DNA of 64,000 nucleotides from Phlegmacium glaucopus (lineage: Eukaryota > Basidiomycota > Agaricomycetes > Agaricales > Cortinariaceae), in assembly GCA_015039465.1 (NCBI GenBank), contig MU130264.1, forward strand, positions 57,498 to 121,497, in the 5' to 3' direction. The notes beneath the pieces were generated by a model that did not search any database, was not told the origin of the DNA, and saw nothing but the letters and a program-made list of their open reading frames with translations. The position numbers and the translations under genes are program-made. Shown here piece after piece: positions 11,410-23,827 of this stretch (position 1 is the first letter of the stretch; every line of letters starts with the position of its first letter).

Positions 11410-11961
11410 TCACGGTCGTAAGGGGAAGAGACGCTCGAGTGGCCCGTCAATGATGATCTCGACTTCCACCTCTTCCTCGACTCCATCGACAATTTGCTTC
11501 TTCATCCGCTTCTCCTTCTTTGAAGGAAGACGCATGATAGGGTATGTACTTGTGTCACCCATACAATTCAGATCAGGAGTTTGCTCTGAGGATATGTCAA
11601 TAAAGAGCTGATGAATACGATAATAGAAAAACTCACTGTCCTTCAAGTTCGTGATTCTCTTGATCCGTGGCTGGAACGAGGCATCGCGCTCGCACCTCTG
11701 TGTGCTGGTCATGGTGTCAACAGAGCTCATAAGCGGCCTGCGCTTGCTCCTTCGCCTCGGGGGCTGGTCCCGTGCACTTTTACCTTGCCGTCTGGTACAG
11801 GGAGTTTTCCTTCTGCACCTGGCATGATGAGAGAACGTTCGCGCTAATACGCAACAATAGGAAAGAAGCACATGGGCGGTGAGAGAGTTTACTTGCATTT
11901 TACAAGAAATGAGTTTCCAACACTGAGAAATACAGCTGCTGTTGCTACAAGTAGCGAGCAC
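11410..11961 (-). CDS. Small unrecognised basic/acidic protein
   Basis: An open frame of 183 codons begins one base downstream of the NLR stop codon, on the same strand. A good intron (GTGAGT, TTGAC branch, CTCAG) at about 11583-11633 keeps the frame if removed. The product has a basic patch (RRRSKRR, possible nuclear signal) and ends with KKEKRMKKQ then an acidic EEEVEVE run. No domain is recognised. It might instead be read-through sequence downstream of the NLR; the first 60 codons are the least convincing. Confidence 0.35.
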   Translation of the reverse strand: MLATCSNSSCISQCWKLISCKMQVNSLTAHVLLSYCCVLARTFSHHARCRRKTPCTRRQGKSARDQPPRRRSKRRPLMSSVDTMTSTQRCERDASFQPRIKRITNLKDSEFFYYRIHQLFIDISSEQTPDLNCMGDTSTYPIMRLPSKKEKRMKKQIVDGVEEEVEVEIIIDGPLERLFPLRP

Positions 11962-14900
11962 CTAACGAATAAAACATTCATGCCATGAGGGTCCTAATTT
12001 GCTATTCCTAAAAGAAATTGTTGCAGAGCCATGCCGAGATATAATGAGGATGTTCTGTGGACGACGCAGGACATTGCGAACAGTTGACGGAATCCAAATG
12101 AGCCGTTTGGCATCAGACAGGATCCAGCCATCTTCATCCATGACCCATGAAGCATCAAGACCTAAGTTAGCCAACTCGTGTGCTGACTGGTCCTCAGACC
12201 GGGACACAATTTGGTTGCTATGAGGTGAGACCACAGCCGAGTTGATGTAGCTGGTGTGACCTTGGAGCTGCTCGCCCATCTTCGCATCCCACACCCGCAC
12301 CGACTGGTCAGCAGACCCAGAGACGATTTGGTTGCCGTCCGGTGAGAACGCGACCGAGTAGACATCATTGGTGTGACCTTGCAGCTCCCTCAGCAGCTCG
12401 CCCGTCTTTGCATCCCACACCCGCACCGAGTGGTCATCGGACCCAGAGATGATTAATTTGTTGTCAGGCGAGAATGTAACCGAGTTGACCCGTCCGGTGT
12501 GACCTTGCAACTCCCTCAATTGCTCGCCCGTCTTCGCATCCCATACCCGTATCAACTGGTAAGACCCAGAGACGAATTGGTTGTTGTCAGGTGAGAATGC
12601 GACCGAGTTGACCCGGTCAGTGTAAACTTCAAGTTGAAACTCCCTCAACTGCTCGCCCGTCTTCGCATCCCACACCCGCACCAACTGGTCATTATGCCCA
12701 GAGATAATTTGATTGCTGTCAGGTGAGAATGCGACCGAGGCGACACCCCTGTTGGGACCTTGCAACTCCCTCAGCTGCTCACCCATCTTCGCATCCCACA
12801 CCCGCACCGACTGGTCATAAGACCCAGAGACGATTTGGTTGCCATCAGGCGAGAATGCGACCGAGGTGACCTCATCGGTGTGACCTTGCAATTTCCTCAG
12901 CTGCTTGCCTGTCTTCATATCCCATACCCGCACTGATCGGTCAACAGACCCCGAGACAATTTTGTTGCCATCAGGCGAGAATGCAACCGAACTGACCGGC
13001 CCAGTGTGACCTTGCAACTCCCTCAGCTGCCCGCCTGTCTTTGCATCCCACACCCGCACCAACCGGTCATCAGACCCAGAGATGATTTGGTTGCTGTCAG
13101 GCGAGAATGCAACTGAGTTGACCTCACTGGTGTGACCTTGTAACTCCCCAGGCCTCAGCTGCTCATCCGTCTTCGCATCCCACACCTGCACTAACAAGTC
13201 TTCTGAACCAGAGATGATTTGGTTGCCATCAGGCGAGAACGCGACCGAGTTGACCCAATTGGTGTGACCTTTCAGCTCCATGAGCTGCTCGCCCATTTTC
13301 ACGTCCCACACTCGCACTGAGTAGTCATTGGACCCAGAGACGATTTTGTTGCCATCAGGCGAGAACGCAACCGAGTTGACCCATCTGGTATGACCTTCCA
13401 ACTCCCTCAACTGCTCACCCGTCTTTGCATCCCACACCCATATCGACCGGTATGACCCAGAGATGATTTGGTTGCTGTCGGGCGAGAATGCAACCGAGGT
13501 GACCCCGTTGTCACCTCGCAGCTCTCTCAGCTGTTTGCCTGTCTTTGCATCCCACACCCGCACCGACCGGTCATAAGACCCAGAGACGATTTGGTTGCCA
13601 TCAGGCGAGAACGCGACCGAGTTGACATCATCGGTGTGACCTTTCAGCTCCATAAGCTGCTCGCCCATTTTCACGTCCCATACCCGCATTGATTTGTCGT
13701 AAGACCCAGAGACAATATTATTGCCATTGGGGGAGAACGCAACCGAGCTGACCAACTCAGTGTGACCTTGCAACTCGCTCAACTGCTCGCCCATCTTTGC
13801 ATCCCACACCCGCACCAACTGGTCACCAGACCCAGAGACGATTTGGTTGCCGTCAGGCGAGAATGCAACCGAGCCGACCCCACCAGTATGACCTTGCAAC
13901 TCCCTTAGCAGCCTGCCTGTCTTTGCATCCCACACCCGCACCAACAGGTCACCAGAGACAATTTGGTTGCCGTCAGGTGAGAACGCGACGCAGGAGATTT
14001 CAGCCATAGCAGTCATAGTCAGTAATGATACTGTGATAGTACCCCTGGGCAGTGAAATTGATGGCATAAATGCAAACCGGGGCCTCCAATGTGTACAGAC
14101 TGGTGAATCTTGAGACCATGTTAACAGCGCTGAAATGTACAAATGCGGAGTTGATTTCGATGCAGGACTACCTGCAAAAAAGGTCGAGAAATTTGCAGCG
14201 TCTGTTAAGTACCTCAGCAGGTCTGGATATTGCTTTCCCTGGGATATGACTTTTGAGATAGGTTCTGTTTCACAATAGGCAACATATTTCTTACCCTCTT
14301 GACCCAGTCTTCAGCATCCCTCAACAACGGCGAACACTCAGATTTGGTGTCAATAAGATTCATGGCTTCAATCCAGAATAGTAGTTTGTCATACATGAAC
14401 TTGTTGAGGCAGAGGAACAGGTCATTGGTGTCGTTCTCTGCAGGTGCTGCTCGCGATAGGTGCCTAGCCCAGTGCCGTGAAGCATATCGTAGAGTAGGCG
14501 TGAGTTGTTTGTGCTTCCGATCATTGAGCTCAGGCACATCGAAATCAAAGATGTATGACGAGTCAAGGTCACACATGTTGAAATGTAACAATTTCTGCAT
14601 AATGGAGAAGCACTGACAAGCCAGGACGGCATGATGAGCAGACACATCGCAGCATACATCAATATCACGGTTTGGATAGTTTGATTGGGGGGAAATCCTG
14701 AACTTCGCTCGTTCTTGATCGAAGATAAAGTCAGGAAATGAAGTATGGTACCAGTAAACACAGTTATCTTTGGAAGAAACAAACAGGACAGCGTGTAGAG
14801 AGTCCACGACTGTCTTGACCGTATCCTGATCTGTATCACTGAGGTCGGCTAGAACGGACATGTTGATACTGCTTTCTGCGCAGAGGACTGTATGGAGGAT

Positions 14901-16871
14901 CTGCAAGCGTTTGCGACTGACGCGGTCATCCCCAAAAGTAACTCCCAGGATCTGCTCGTATAATTCGTCCACCGCCATTCGTCCACCCCATCCAGCCGAT
15001 GTTGGCCACGAGCTCAGCATGTTTTGCAGCTGGGAGCGCTTCTCGCTGGCTGAGAAAGGAAGATTAAGAGGGGATATGAATCTCACGGCGGTGGCGGCAT
15101 AGATGAACAATCCACCTGCACGGTGTGCCAGTTCTACTAGCTCGTGCTCATCCTTTAAATCCGGGAGTGCCTCAGACAGATATCTTTCAATGTCCTTTTG
15201 GACGTTGGCAGTATCAACCTCTTGGAGCCTGCAAACCGCATTCGCAGGGAACGACTTGCACATATCAACGAGCCTGGGATCTGGTCGACTCGTCACAAGA
15301 AACTTGATTCTAGTGAGTTTACCAGACTCAACAACGCGAAGCAGCTCTTGCAGAAACTCGGTTCCACGATCACTCTCGTCCAGAGCATCCACAACAACTA
15401 CAGGCACTTGAAGGCAATCTCGCCGAGCAAGGGATGATTGCCATGGTTTTGCAAGGAGCTCGTCCATATGTCGACGCAGGCCTTCATCTACGATCTTCGA
15501 GTTGCTCTCCAGGACAGGTAAAACTTCAGATGCGTATGAGGAAAACAGTTCGGCGAGGTCGCGGCACAGTGTCGTGATGAGGAGCTTCGAGTTCTTGCTG
15601 TCGAGCTGGCGTGAACAGAAGAAGGAGGTAGATGGTACCTTGGCTTCCTCTAGCAGCTTGCAGATAGTATAGGCGATTGTGGTCTTGCCCAAGCCGGCCA
15701 GTCCGTTGAGCCAATATACTGTCGGAGCTTTCGCAGGGTCGTTCTCCTTTGCCCACCCCATAATCTGCTCAATGATGTCGACGCGCGTACCCTCCGTGCA
15801 CGGACCCCGCGAAACATTGATGATGTTGATGGCAGCACTGAAAGCTGCATTACGAGAGCGAGGGAGGGACTGGAAAATTACGTGCTACGAGAGTCATTAG
15901 AACAATATCATCCTCGATCGATAGTGATATGCCACACACCTTCAGGATATCATGCGTGTTCCTTTCCAGCAACAGAGTGAGTTCAACCTAGAGAGCAGTC
16001 AATAAAGTATAGTTCTAAACGTCATGAGCAACTTACGTGGAATATATCAAGTGAATCTTTAATTGCTTGACACGAGGAAACGAGCTCTCCTGCATCATCG
16101 CTGTTATTAGCCAATCTGACAATAAATCCTCGTTCGAGCATGGCCTTGATCTTTTTGTCTTCTTCTTCCAGTGACCTGTGGACGCCAGTATTAGTGATTG
16201 CGCTTCGAAATGTATCGAGGTGTAGAAGCATACTGGCACAAATTCTTCATCATCTGATCCAACTGCTTGTGGTCCTTGGATTCACTCAGCTTTGTCGCGA
16301 GGACTGATGCCAACCGATCAATGCATGTTAAGACCCGTTCCATTTCATCATAGTTGCCAGATGTTTTCTATGCATGAAATAAGGCCAAGATTGACATTAA
16401 CGGTACCACATAACTCACCTTGTACATATCGACGCAAGCGACAACACCAGCAACAAGCGACTTCAGGGGAGTGAAGAGGTCTGAGGATTCATTAACGACC
16501 TTGAGCAATTCGTAGGCCCCGTTCAAAGTGGTTTTGGCATAGTCCTTGGCTAAGTGAGAGTTAACGTTAAAGAGTTGAACGCGGTGCCTTCGAGACGGAG
16601 ATCTACCTGAATAAGACGAGGGATGGTCGGAGTCATGCTTGGAGGAGCCTAACTGAGTTGATGAGACAGGACAGTCCACGGATTGGATGCAGATGGGGGA
16701 AGATGGACAGAATGCCTGGGAGGAGACTCTAGATGATGATGATACACTTGCTCTAAGCCCGGTTTGGGCTGCATTACTTGGCGATGGCGAGAGGCTTAAA
16801 TTTATTAAAGATCTCCAACCATCAGATAGCCGAAGAAAACGCCTTTTCTGCTTCTGTGGCTGGTTGGACAT
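11962..16871 (-). CDS. NLR-type receptor: helical N-terminus, NACHT, WD40 repeats
   Basis: This is a complete fungal STAND/NLR gene. The first exon starts at ATG 16871; small exons down to about 15880 encode a Ser-rich leader and an alpha-helical region (ELLKVVNESSDLFTPLKS onward) resembling the HeLo-like/MLKL-type four-helix domains that head such receptors. The NACHT domain follows, with Walker A GLAGLGKTT, Walker B VVVVDALDES and the sensor-like FLVTSRPD. A 55 nt intron near 14240-14297 (GTAAGA to CCCAG) joins the NACHT exon in frame to the WD40 exon through a DAANFSTFF segment. Fourteen full and one degenerate WD40 repeats follow, and a tail with ISRHGSATISF and WHECFI ends the protein. 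Known relatives (HET-E/HET-D, NWD families) act in non-self recognition and regulated cell death; the ligand here is unknown. Confidence 0.9.
12250..14020 (-). repeat. Array of about 14 near-identical WD40 repeats (126 bp unit)
   Basis: Each unit encodes about 42 residues of the form VxSVAFSPDGNQIVSGS, DxSVRVWDAKTGEQL, RELQGHT. The units are much more alike than WD40 repeats usually are, with variation concentrated at a few positions (after SGS and after GHT). This is the pattern reported for HET-E-like genes that evolve by unequal exchange with diversifying selection at ligand-contacting positions. Confidence 0.9.
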
Positions 16872-19030
16872 GTCGGGGTCAGGTCGATCATTCGTCCGTC
16901 AACGTCAATCTGGTTGTGCTTGTTTGGTTTATTATGTAATTATATGCTTGACAAGTTCGCATATATCTTCAGAGTTCAACGTCATTTATGCACGCACTCA
17001 GAGTTGGGCATGCGCATCATTGCCAGCGAATGCGCAGTTGTCATTGAAAAAAGTATCAAGACAAAATAAGCTATTATGGAGGCCGTCGGTAACTAGAAAA
17101 TCGTTGATCTGAGGATAACTTCAGGAATGGCAAGAGGAAGCTGTCGAGTTTCGAGAAAAAGACTCCCATAAAACTCTAGCGCTCCCAGCATTCACATTCG
17201 CACCATGGATACTTGACAACCTGCGAAAGTTACCCCTTCCTCCTCCCCCTTCATCGTCGTCATCATCACCCGAAAACTCGGAATAGGACCCACTGGTGAT
17301 GGACGAAAGACTCTTAGTGGGAGACGCCAGGTCCATTTCAATGGGCGCGTGCAGGTCAAACTTGGATCCAATATGTCTGGGACTTGAAGGATGTCATCCT
17401 TGTCTACAAAGGGTGCGGCCACCGGGATAGGATTTGGAATAGGGAATCATCGTTATCGAAATACCCCTAGTTGGAGTCGCCGCTACTACAAACTGGTTTT
17501 CTTCTTGCAGCACGATCTCCTCCTCTCGGTTACTTCGTTTATCCACCGAGCTGTCAGGCTCCCTCCTCTTCCTGTTTCCCTTCTTCGAATTGGCCAAAAG
17601 CTTCGCCAGAGTCGGAATCGCTTGTATCTTGGGAGTTACTATTTACTATTGGGCTTTCGAAATCTCTAAGGCAGCCATGGAGGTGAGTGCCATGGGCGTT
17701 GGTGTCTTTTCTGAGTACTCGACCCAACACCTCCTCCGAGACCTCTTCTCCTTTCCCTGACTGTCCAGGAAGAAACAGAGGTTATAACCTGCTGGTATGA
17801 ACTTCGACCTCGCGCTGGTGTGGCATCGACCCACATTTCTGGAATGTGGAGCCAATCAGAGGTTTTTGGACAGCGGCGTGGTCTTTCCGCTTCTCTGTCA
17901 AAATCTGTGCTACTCGGCCATTAACATTATTATCAGTATTGAAAGACCACTACTGTTGGAAAGCCGCTAAACTGGTTTGCGCCAAAATAAAAAAGTAAGT
18001 TCTTCTATTCAACAACAGAACAGAACCTTCGTGCGGCCTCTGGGCTAGCGGTGGCCCTTCCAGCTTTCAGGTTTATGGGAACAAGTACTAAAGCATACCC
18101 TTTCTGTGACAAAAAGGTGTGCTTTAAATTCTGTCGCATACGTTAATATTCTCACCTCGCCCTCAAGTCCTTGCTTAAGCAATATGACGATGGAAGTCCA
18201 TCCTCCGAATATTTCTCCGAGTTCAGCGTCGGGTTCGAGACCAGTTGTTCGAGGTGTGTTGTATGTCGAATTATATATCCCTAAATGCACCATCCAGCTT
18301 GCTATGAGCGAAAACCAAGGTCAGCATGCAGGTAAATAACTGTAATAATACTATGGTGCTGCCAAACTACAACAGGTTTTTGTGTAAAGTTGATTTATAG
18401 GTCTCCATCCACTGAGTACCGAAAGCACGAGGCACTACAACTTTAGTAAGATTTGACTGTTGGCTCAAATTATTAACCAGTTTTCTTGGCAGTTAGCGAA
18501 ATTCGGTTAGTGTTCGGTTAGGGTCCGATTAGGGTCCGGTTAACAGGTTGGGGAATGTTAGTCATTTCATTTGCATCAACTGTAGTCGTTAATCAACTCT
18601 AGTCATTTCATCAACTCTAGTTACTTTTCCACGGCATACTCGAGTTACTTCCAGGCATATTTTACAGTGAGGATTCCTGCATCAGTTACTTATTTCAAAT
18701 GCTATAACTAAATAACTTATCTTGCTAGAGTTGTATGTACTCTGAAAGCGCTGAAGCTTCCCGGTTTTTAGTTTCGTTTTTGGGGTCAAATCGCCGTCCA
18801 GTCTTCTTGCTGGGGCCTTGCTTCTCTTCCATAATTCACGTTATTATTTGAAAACCCCACGACTGTCATTGCTATTGGCTGTATGTAAGTACATTTAGTA
18901 CTTAAGGCTCCAGTATCGACCTAATCTCCCTCTCTTCATAAACTAAGGATATAGTACGTGCGTACCTCTTTCCAACTTACAACCAGACCGGAGACTGACA
19001 GCAATTTCAGTGCTTTTGCCTCGCTTTGAA
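16872..19030. other. Intergenic with one possible small gene
   Basis: Frames at 17121-17597 on the minus strand share a phase, are interrupted by a single TGA near 17394, and encode a Ser-rich, Asp/Gly-rich peptide; an intron could remove the stop but I cannot place it. A minus-strand frame at 18045-18293 is also open. Neither has a recognisable domain. A short telomere-like stretch (TTAGGGTCCG repeated) lies at 18500-18545. The last 80 bp upstream of 19031 look like a 5' UTR intron ending in TTTCAG at 19009. Confidence 0.4.
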
Positions 19031-20541
19031 ATGAAGGAATCGTCATCTCCATTTTCCCCCCGCAAGGCCCTCTTGCTTCTGCCACCGCTTCTGATCGCGG
19101 CATTTGCCTTGCAATGGCCTCCCAAGTTCGGAATCCAGTTTCAGTCACCTTTTATTCTGGAGCACATAAATCACAACGAAATTTCTCTTTCCACCAATCC
19201 TGTCGACGGTCAAGTCCATCTCCCAAATGGAAAGCATTACATGCTAGATTTTCAAGGCGTCGACAATGCGGACCTGACCTTCCTTGAGACTCCCGAAGGA
19301 GAAGCGGCCGTAACTCAGGAGATCATTAATTCTGGTATGACATTCCTAGGTAGTCGATCACACCTCTTCCCCGGTGGTGGTCTTACAGCAGTCTTCCTCC
19401 TGTCCGAATCTCATATGAGTATCCACACATGGCCGGAGCACTCCTTCGTAGCACTCGATATCTATACATGCGGAAATTCCATGGCGGCCGACCGTTTGGT
19501 GGAGAGTATGTCGAGGTTGCTGAAGCCACATGCTGCAAAGGTTTCCTACATTGAACGAGGGTCCGATCTTTCGCATTCGGTCCAAGTGAATAGGGTTGCG
19601 GGTACAGAAAAAGTAGAGAAGAAAGGGACCGTATCCAGACCTGGAACCACCGCAAATCCCATCTTCTTGAACACTCAACGACCTGATCCATTGGTCCTCC
19701 CAGCAACAGTAGATATCTGCGTAAACGCGGCCTTTGACGGCGAAGAGTGCATTCTTTGGCGGAATGCTTCACTTCTGTATTCACAGAAATCGGAAGTCCA
19801 ATTAGTGGAAGTCGTCGACCGACAATTTGGTGAACGGTGTCTCCTCTTGGATGGCATTACACAGTTCTGCGATTCGCCAGACAACGAGTGGTATACACAA
19901 TCTTTGACCGAACGCGTTATGCAACCCCTAATTTCCCCAACACACTCCCGGACTGGGGAAGTCGATATCTACATTGTTGGTGGAGGCGATGGCTGGATCA
20001 GTACCCACCTCCTCAGCGCTTATTCATCCCTCATACGATCGATTCGCGTCATCGACATTGATCCTATGGTCTCCGACGTTACACGAGAGTTCTTTCCTAT
20101 TGACAGTGGCGCAGACAGTTTCAAAGATTCTCGGGTGCAGTATATAGCTGGAGACGCGGCAATATGGCTCCGTAATGCTCAGGATATGAGCGCAGATGCC
20201 ATGATCATAGATTGCACAGACCATACGGTAAGCTCCCTACCCCACCTCGCGTTCTCTACTGGGACTTTATCCTGACATAACGCCGATATCGCAAACAGGT
20301 GGAATCGGCCAGTCTCCTTTACACTGATTCGTTCTATTCCGACGTCCTAAGAGTTTTACGCCCTGGCGGCCGGTTCTCGCAGCAGATGAACACGAAAGAC
20401 AAAAGATTTGAGACTTTCCAAAAACAAGCAAAGGAATCCTGGCTGAAGCTCGGCTTCACTGACGTGATGGAGTGGCAAGAATACATAGTGAACTATGGAG
20501 GTATTATTGTCATGATGGGGGGAATAAAAGGCAAGGATTAG
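19031..20541 (+). CDS. S-adenosylmethionine decarboxylase / spermidine-synthase-like fusion
   Basis: Two exons (19031-20228 and 20299-20541; GTAAGC donor, ACAG acceptor) encode about 480 residues. After a hydrophobic N-terminal segment (residues 12-28, possible membrane anchor) comes a bacterial-type (SpeH-like) AdoMet decarboxylase with the self-cleavage site SES (Glu126-Ser127), the conserved SIHTWPE and the DIYTCG cysteine motif. From about residue 250 a spermidine-synthase fold follows: VGGGDGW in the SAM-binding loop, IDIDPMV, YIAGDA, IIDCTDHT and LRPGGRFSQQ. Several consensus residues differ from classical aminopropyltransferases (GGGDGG is GGGDGW, the NEWYTQ segment is altered), so substrate choice may differ. 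The fusion would make decarboxylated SAM and use it in polyamine synthesis. Confidence 0.85.
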
Positions 20542-20639
20542 TGGGCGGTGGCTCGACCTTGTTGGGAGACCGAGGTGATGACCTCGGCTTGTTAGGAATT
20601 ATATGGTGTTAATTTCTATCTGTATCATTTAAAATATCG

Positions 20640-22112
20640 TTTACTGACCAGGTTTGCCTCACCAACAACTTCGGATACGATTAAGTAACACAATAGACCA
20701 GGCTTATACAGGTGGGTCTGGAGGTTTGCCAAGGCGCAGAATAACTGGAGGAAGCCTTTTCATTGTCAATGTCTCGTCAAACTCAAGCCGGATGACCGAC
20801 CCACCATCCTCAACTGAACTTTGCCCGCCCACCGAAGACGCGCTTGCCCCATCTTTCTGATCATCACCTACTGTATTACCTGTTATCAGCTTGGTGCCGT
20901 TTGCAGATAGCGAACTCGAAATTGGGACTGGGCTCTTCAATTTAGTCCGATTTCGTAGTGTCATGGATCTGGAAGGAAATGGGAAGAGTAGAACGTGAGG
21001 AGGACGATGTGACCAAAGAGGCCGACCCATACAAAGGTCTAAAAGTTGTCATAGCACGCTCAAGCCATGGATCAGGAGAGCTGGATGAGGGTAACGAGGG
21101 CCTGCCCCCACAGCGTTTCTTGGTGCCGGTCTCGAGCTACATTTGAGCACTCGAATGAGTATGGGTATCTCATATGTACCACTCGTTTCACTTACCTTGA
21201 TGAGATTCTCCACATTCCACCATCCCTCGTTGACACTACATTAGAGAGGAACATCAACGAGGCCCGAGAGATGTGCCATGGCACCACTGATCAAGGCACG
21301 ATCACTATACCCTCTAACACGCTCACAACCCTTCCACGGGCAAACACATCGCTGATCGCAGTAGTCTGGCAAGCGAAACGATAATAAAATGACGCCGGAA
21401 CCCTGCGGTTATGTCTTGACATTGATTCACATTCATGCTCGCAAGCGTCCATCCCGCAACTAGATTGGGTACTTGGTGAGGGATCAAGAGCGCTAAATGA
21501 ATGCTAAGCTGACCTGATAAATATCATAACGTCATCGCCTGCTCCACCAACTGCGTCGAGAAATTCAATTGCTTTTGTAAACAGTTTGCTATACTGTTCT
21601 TGATAGAGTACATCCCAGAAATGCTCCTCGGATGTATACGTCTGGAGGTGGACGTTTTCGATATGTTGACCATGAGATTGATGGATCGACGCAGAAGCAG
21701 CTTGCAACCTTGCTTTCCCACCTTTGATAATACATACAGTTAAATTAGAATCCCAAAATCCTAGGAGGAAATAAAAAACGCACCTCGCATGGATATAAAA
21801 GAATATCATGGATAGAGCCGTAGAATATCTGAGGTCCTTCTCCCGAAAGAGACCCTCCATTTTCCCCTCAAGAATTTGATGGTACGTCTCCTCATTGATT
21901 TTCCAAACAATCGATTGAGTTCCGTTGCCTAGTGTGATTAAGAAGGTAGTAAACACGAGGTTTAACGAACGACCGTGATGTAAATCAATATCGAAGATGA
22001 CAATTCGCTTGATACCATGTTGGGGATGGGCTATGTGACGATCATTAGTCTTCCCTTCCAAAAATGCTTGTACAGAAAAAAACACCATGTGCGGCTGCTA
22101 TCGCAACATGTT
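20640..22112 (-). pseudogene. HOS3-like histone deacetylase relic 2, 5'-truncated
   Basis: It matches the 3' two thirds of the intact deacetylase: the DIDLHHG active-site segment (about 21990), NGTQSIVWKINEETYHQ, the HFWDVLYQEQYSKLF helix region and the Ser-rich C-terminus. Homology ends abruptly at about 22112 in the middle of the NNVAIG exon, so the N-terminal exons and the PPGHH motif are missing. A frameshift follows EGKMEG. It starts about 100 bp after the convergent polyamine gene. Confidence 0.8.
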
Positions 22113-23827
22113 TTGTGGGCCATTGCCTGCATGGCATATACGAGCCCAGTCAACCTTCAATCGTGACGCCTACACACTAATTCTCTATCCCACTCACCTG
22201 ATCCTTCACCAGAAGCAATAACAAACAAGGAAGTAGAAGCATATTGTCTTTGATGGATTCCAGTTTATCGTAATGAATGCCAAAAAAAGATTTCTTGAAG
22301 TCGAGTTCATGAAGGGAACCCTGCATGGAAAAACAGTGAAAGTTAGGTTCACTTCACTCGTTCAAGTCACTCATTCTTACCTCATTAAGATATGACTCCG
22401 AAACTGTGGTTAACCGATCGAGAATGGGAGTAGATTGTTTGATTTATTTGTTGGATTATAGGATCTGTGTTTGAACCTTCAGGTCATAATGTTATTGGAG
22501 CGCATTAAGTCTTTAAGCACCTTTTTTATCCACGACATAAGGGGCGACAAAACTTCACGAGTCGGACTTTACGTGCCAATGCCTGCCTTCAAAATGCAAA
22601 GCGACAAAGTCAGCACAAAAAAAGTTTGAAACTACGGTCGAACGATGAGAACAAACCTAATAATAACTCATTCGTTTCGTACTACCCGGACGTTGATTGA
22701 CAGTTGGGTTTGTAGTAGTGGTATTGGTAGGGCTCACATCCGAAATTCCGAATCCTGTATGTGCTCGCTATCTAAGCAGAACGTGGTGGCTTCTGGCCTG
22801 CAGCTGAGAGGGATATATCTTCTGCGGCGAGATTGGCACCGGGTAAAGGGATCGACAATGGGAGCACCGTATATTGAGCCTTCAAAGATCGGTCTGGGCA
22901 CCGGATGAACCAGCGTTTGGGTACATTTTGTCATCGAGGGTATCACTGAGCTATCAAAAACGAAGGTGACGAATTTGTTTTGTTTCAAAGCCGTTCTAGG
23001 AGAATATTTACGTGTTCTGGAAGGATTACTGAAAGGACTGGATTATATGCATAATGACTAGCGATGCGAGAAACCTTAGAAATGGTCTCAGGTCGAGGAT
23101 AGAAAGATACGTACCCAAAGTGTAATTGTGGAGCTGAATCAACTACACGAGTACCATCAGGCGAACGAACGAAGGGAGGATTGGTTATTCAAGATCAGAC
23201 AACGAGTTTTCTTCTGAAAGCCCCTTGGGCCAGCTTCTTGAGATCACTACCTGAAAAGATTAGGAAAGTATCAAGTACGAACCTGAGAAGCGCGGAATGG
23301 AACCCCAGTCATTTTCTCCAAGGGCGTACGTATAGTTGTGAAATTGACCGCAGCGTCGGCATTTCGAAAAGAGAAAAAGAAAAAAAGGCGAAGGCTACGC
23401 GGAAATAGAAGGTGACGGACCGGGAGTTGCCGGAAATTTGACCATATTTTGATCATATATGCCGACAGATCGGCCTGTTTTATTAATGCATACCCTCAGG
23501 TCCTGAGGCTGCATGGGCAAATCGGAAGTATGTATCACGGTCACAGGTGCCTTCCAGCCGACATTCTTGCAGACTTGAAGAGGGATTTGAATGAGAAATA
23601 TGGCAGTGCTGTAAATATCGCCTACGATTTTTTCCCCCTCAAACCCGGGGCCCAAGATTTGGCGCTTAATCAGCCCACGTAAAGTGCTGATCTTCTGTAA
23701 TGTGATTTGTTTTAAAATTGTCAAATTATCAAATGGCTCTAATGACTTCCGACTTCTGTTTCCTGGGGTACTTGTCACCCCATTCGCAGGTCATCCCACT
23801 GTTTCTGATTCTTACAAGGCTCGTGAT
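22113..23827. other. Intergenic, no gene seen
   Basis: Short frames lie on both strands without consistent coding signal. The sequence between the truncated deacetylase and the next membrane-protein gene is not shared with the other units, except the last tens of bases before 23828. Confidence 0.45.

Noticed and set aside
13468..14009. Plus-strand frames over the WD40 array
   Set aside because: They are shadows of the strongly biased WD40 repeats on the minus strand.
17121..17597. Definite gene for a Ser/Asp/Gly-rich protein
   Set aside because: A stop interrupts the frame and no convincing intron removes it; the plus strand is also partly open, so the coding strand is uncertain.
18500..18545. 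Interstitial telomere (TTAGGG-like words)
   Set aside because: Only two or three imperfect units, surrounded by unique sequence; too short to claim.
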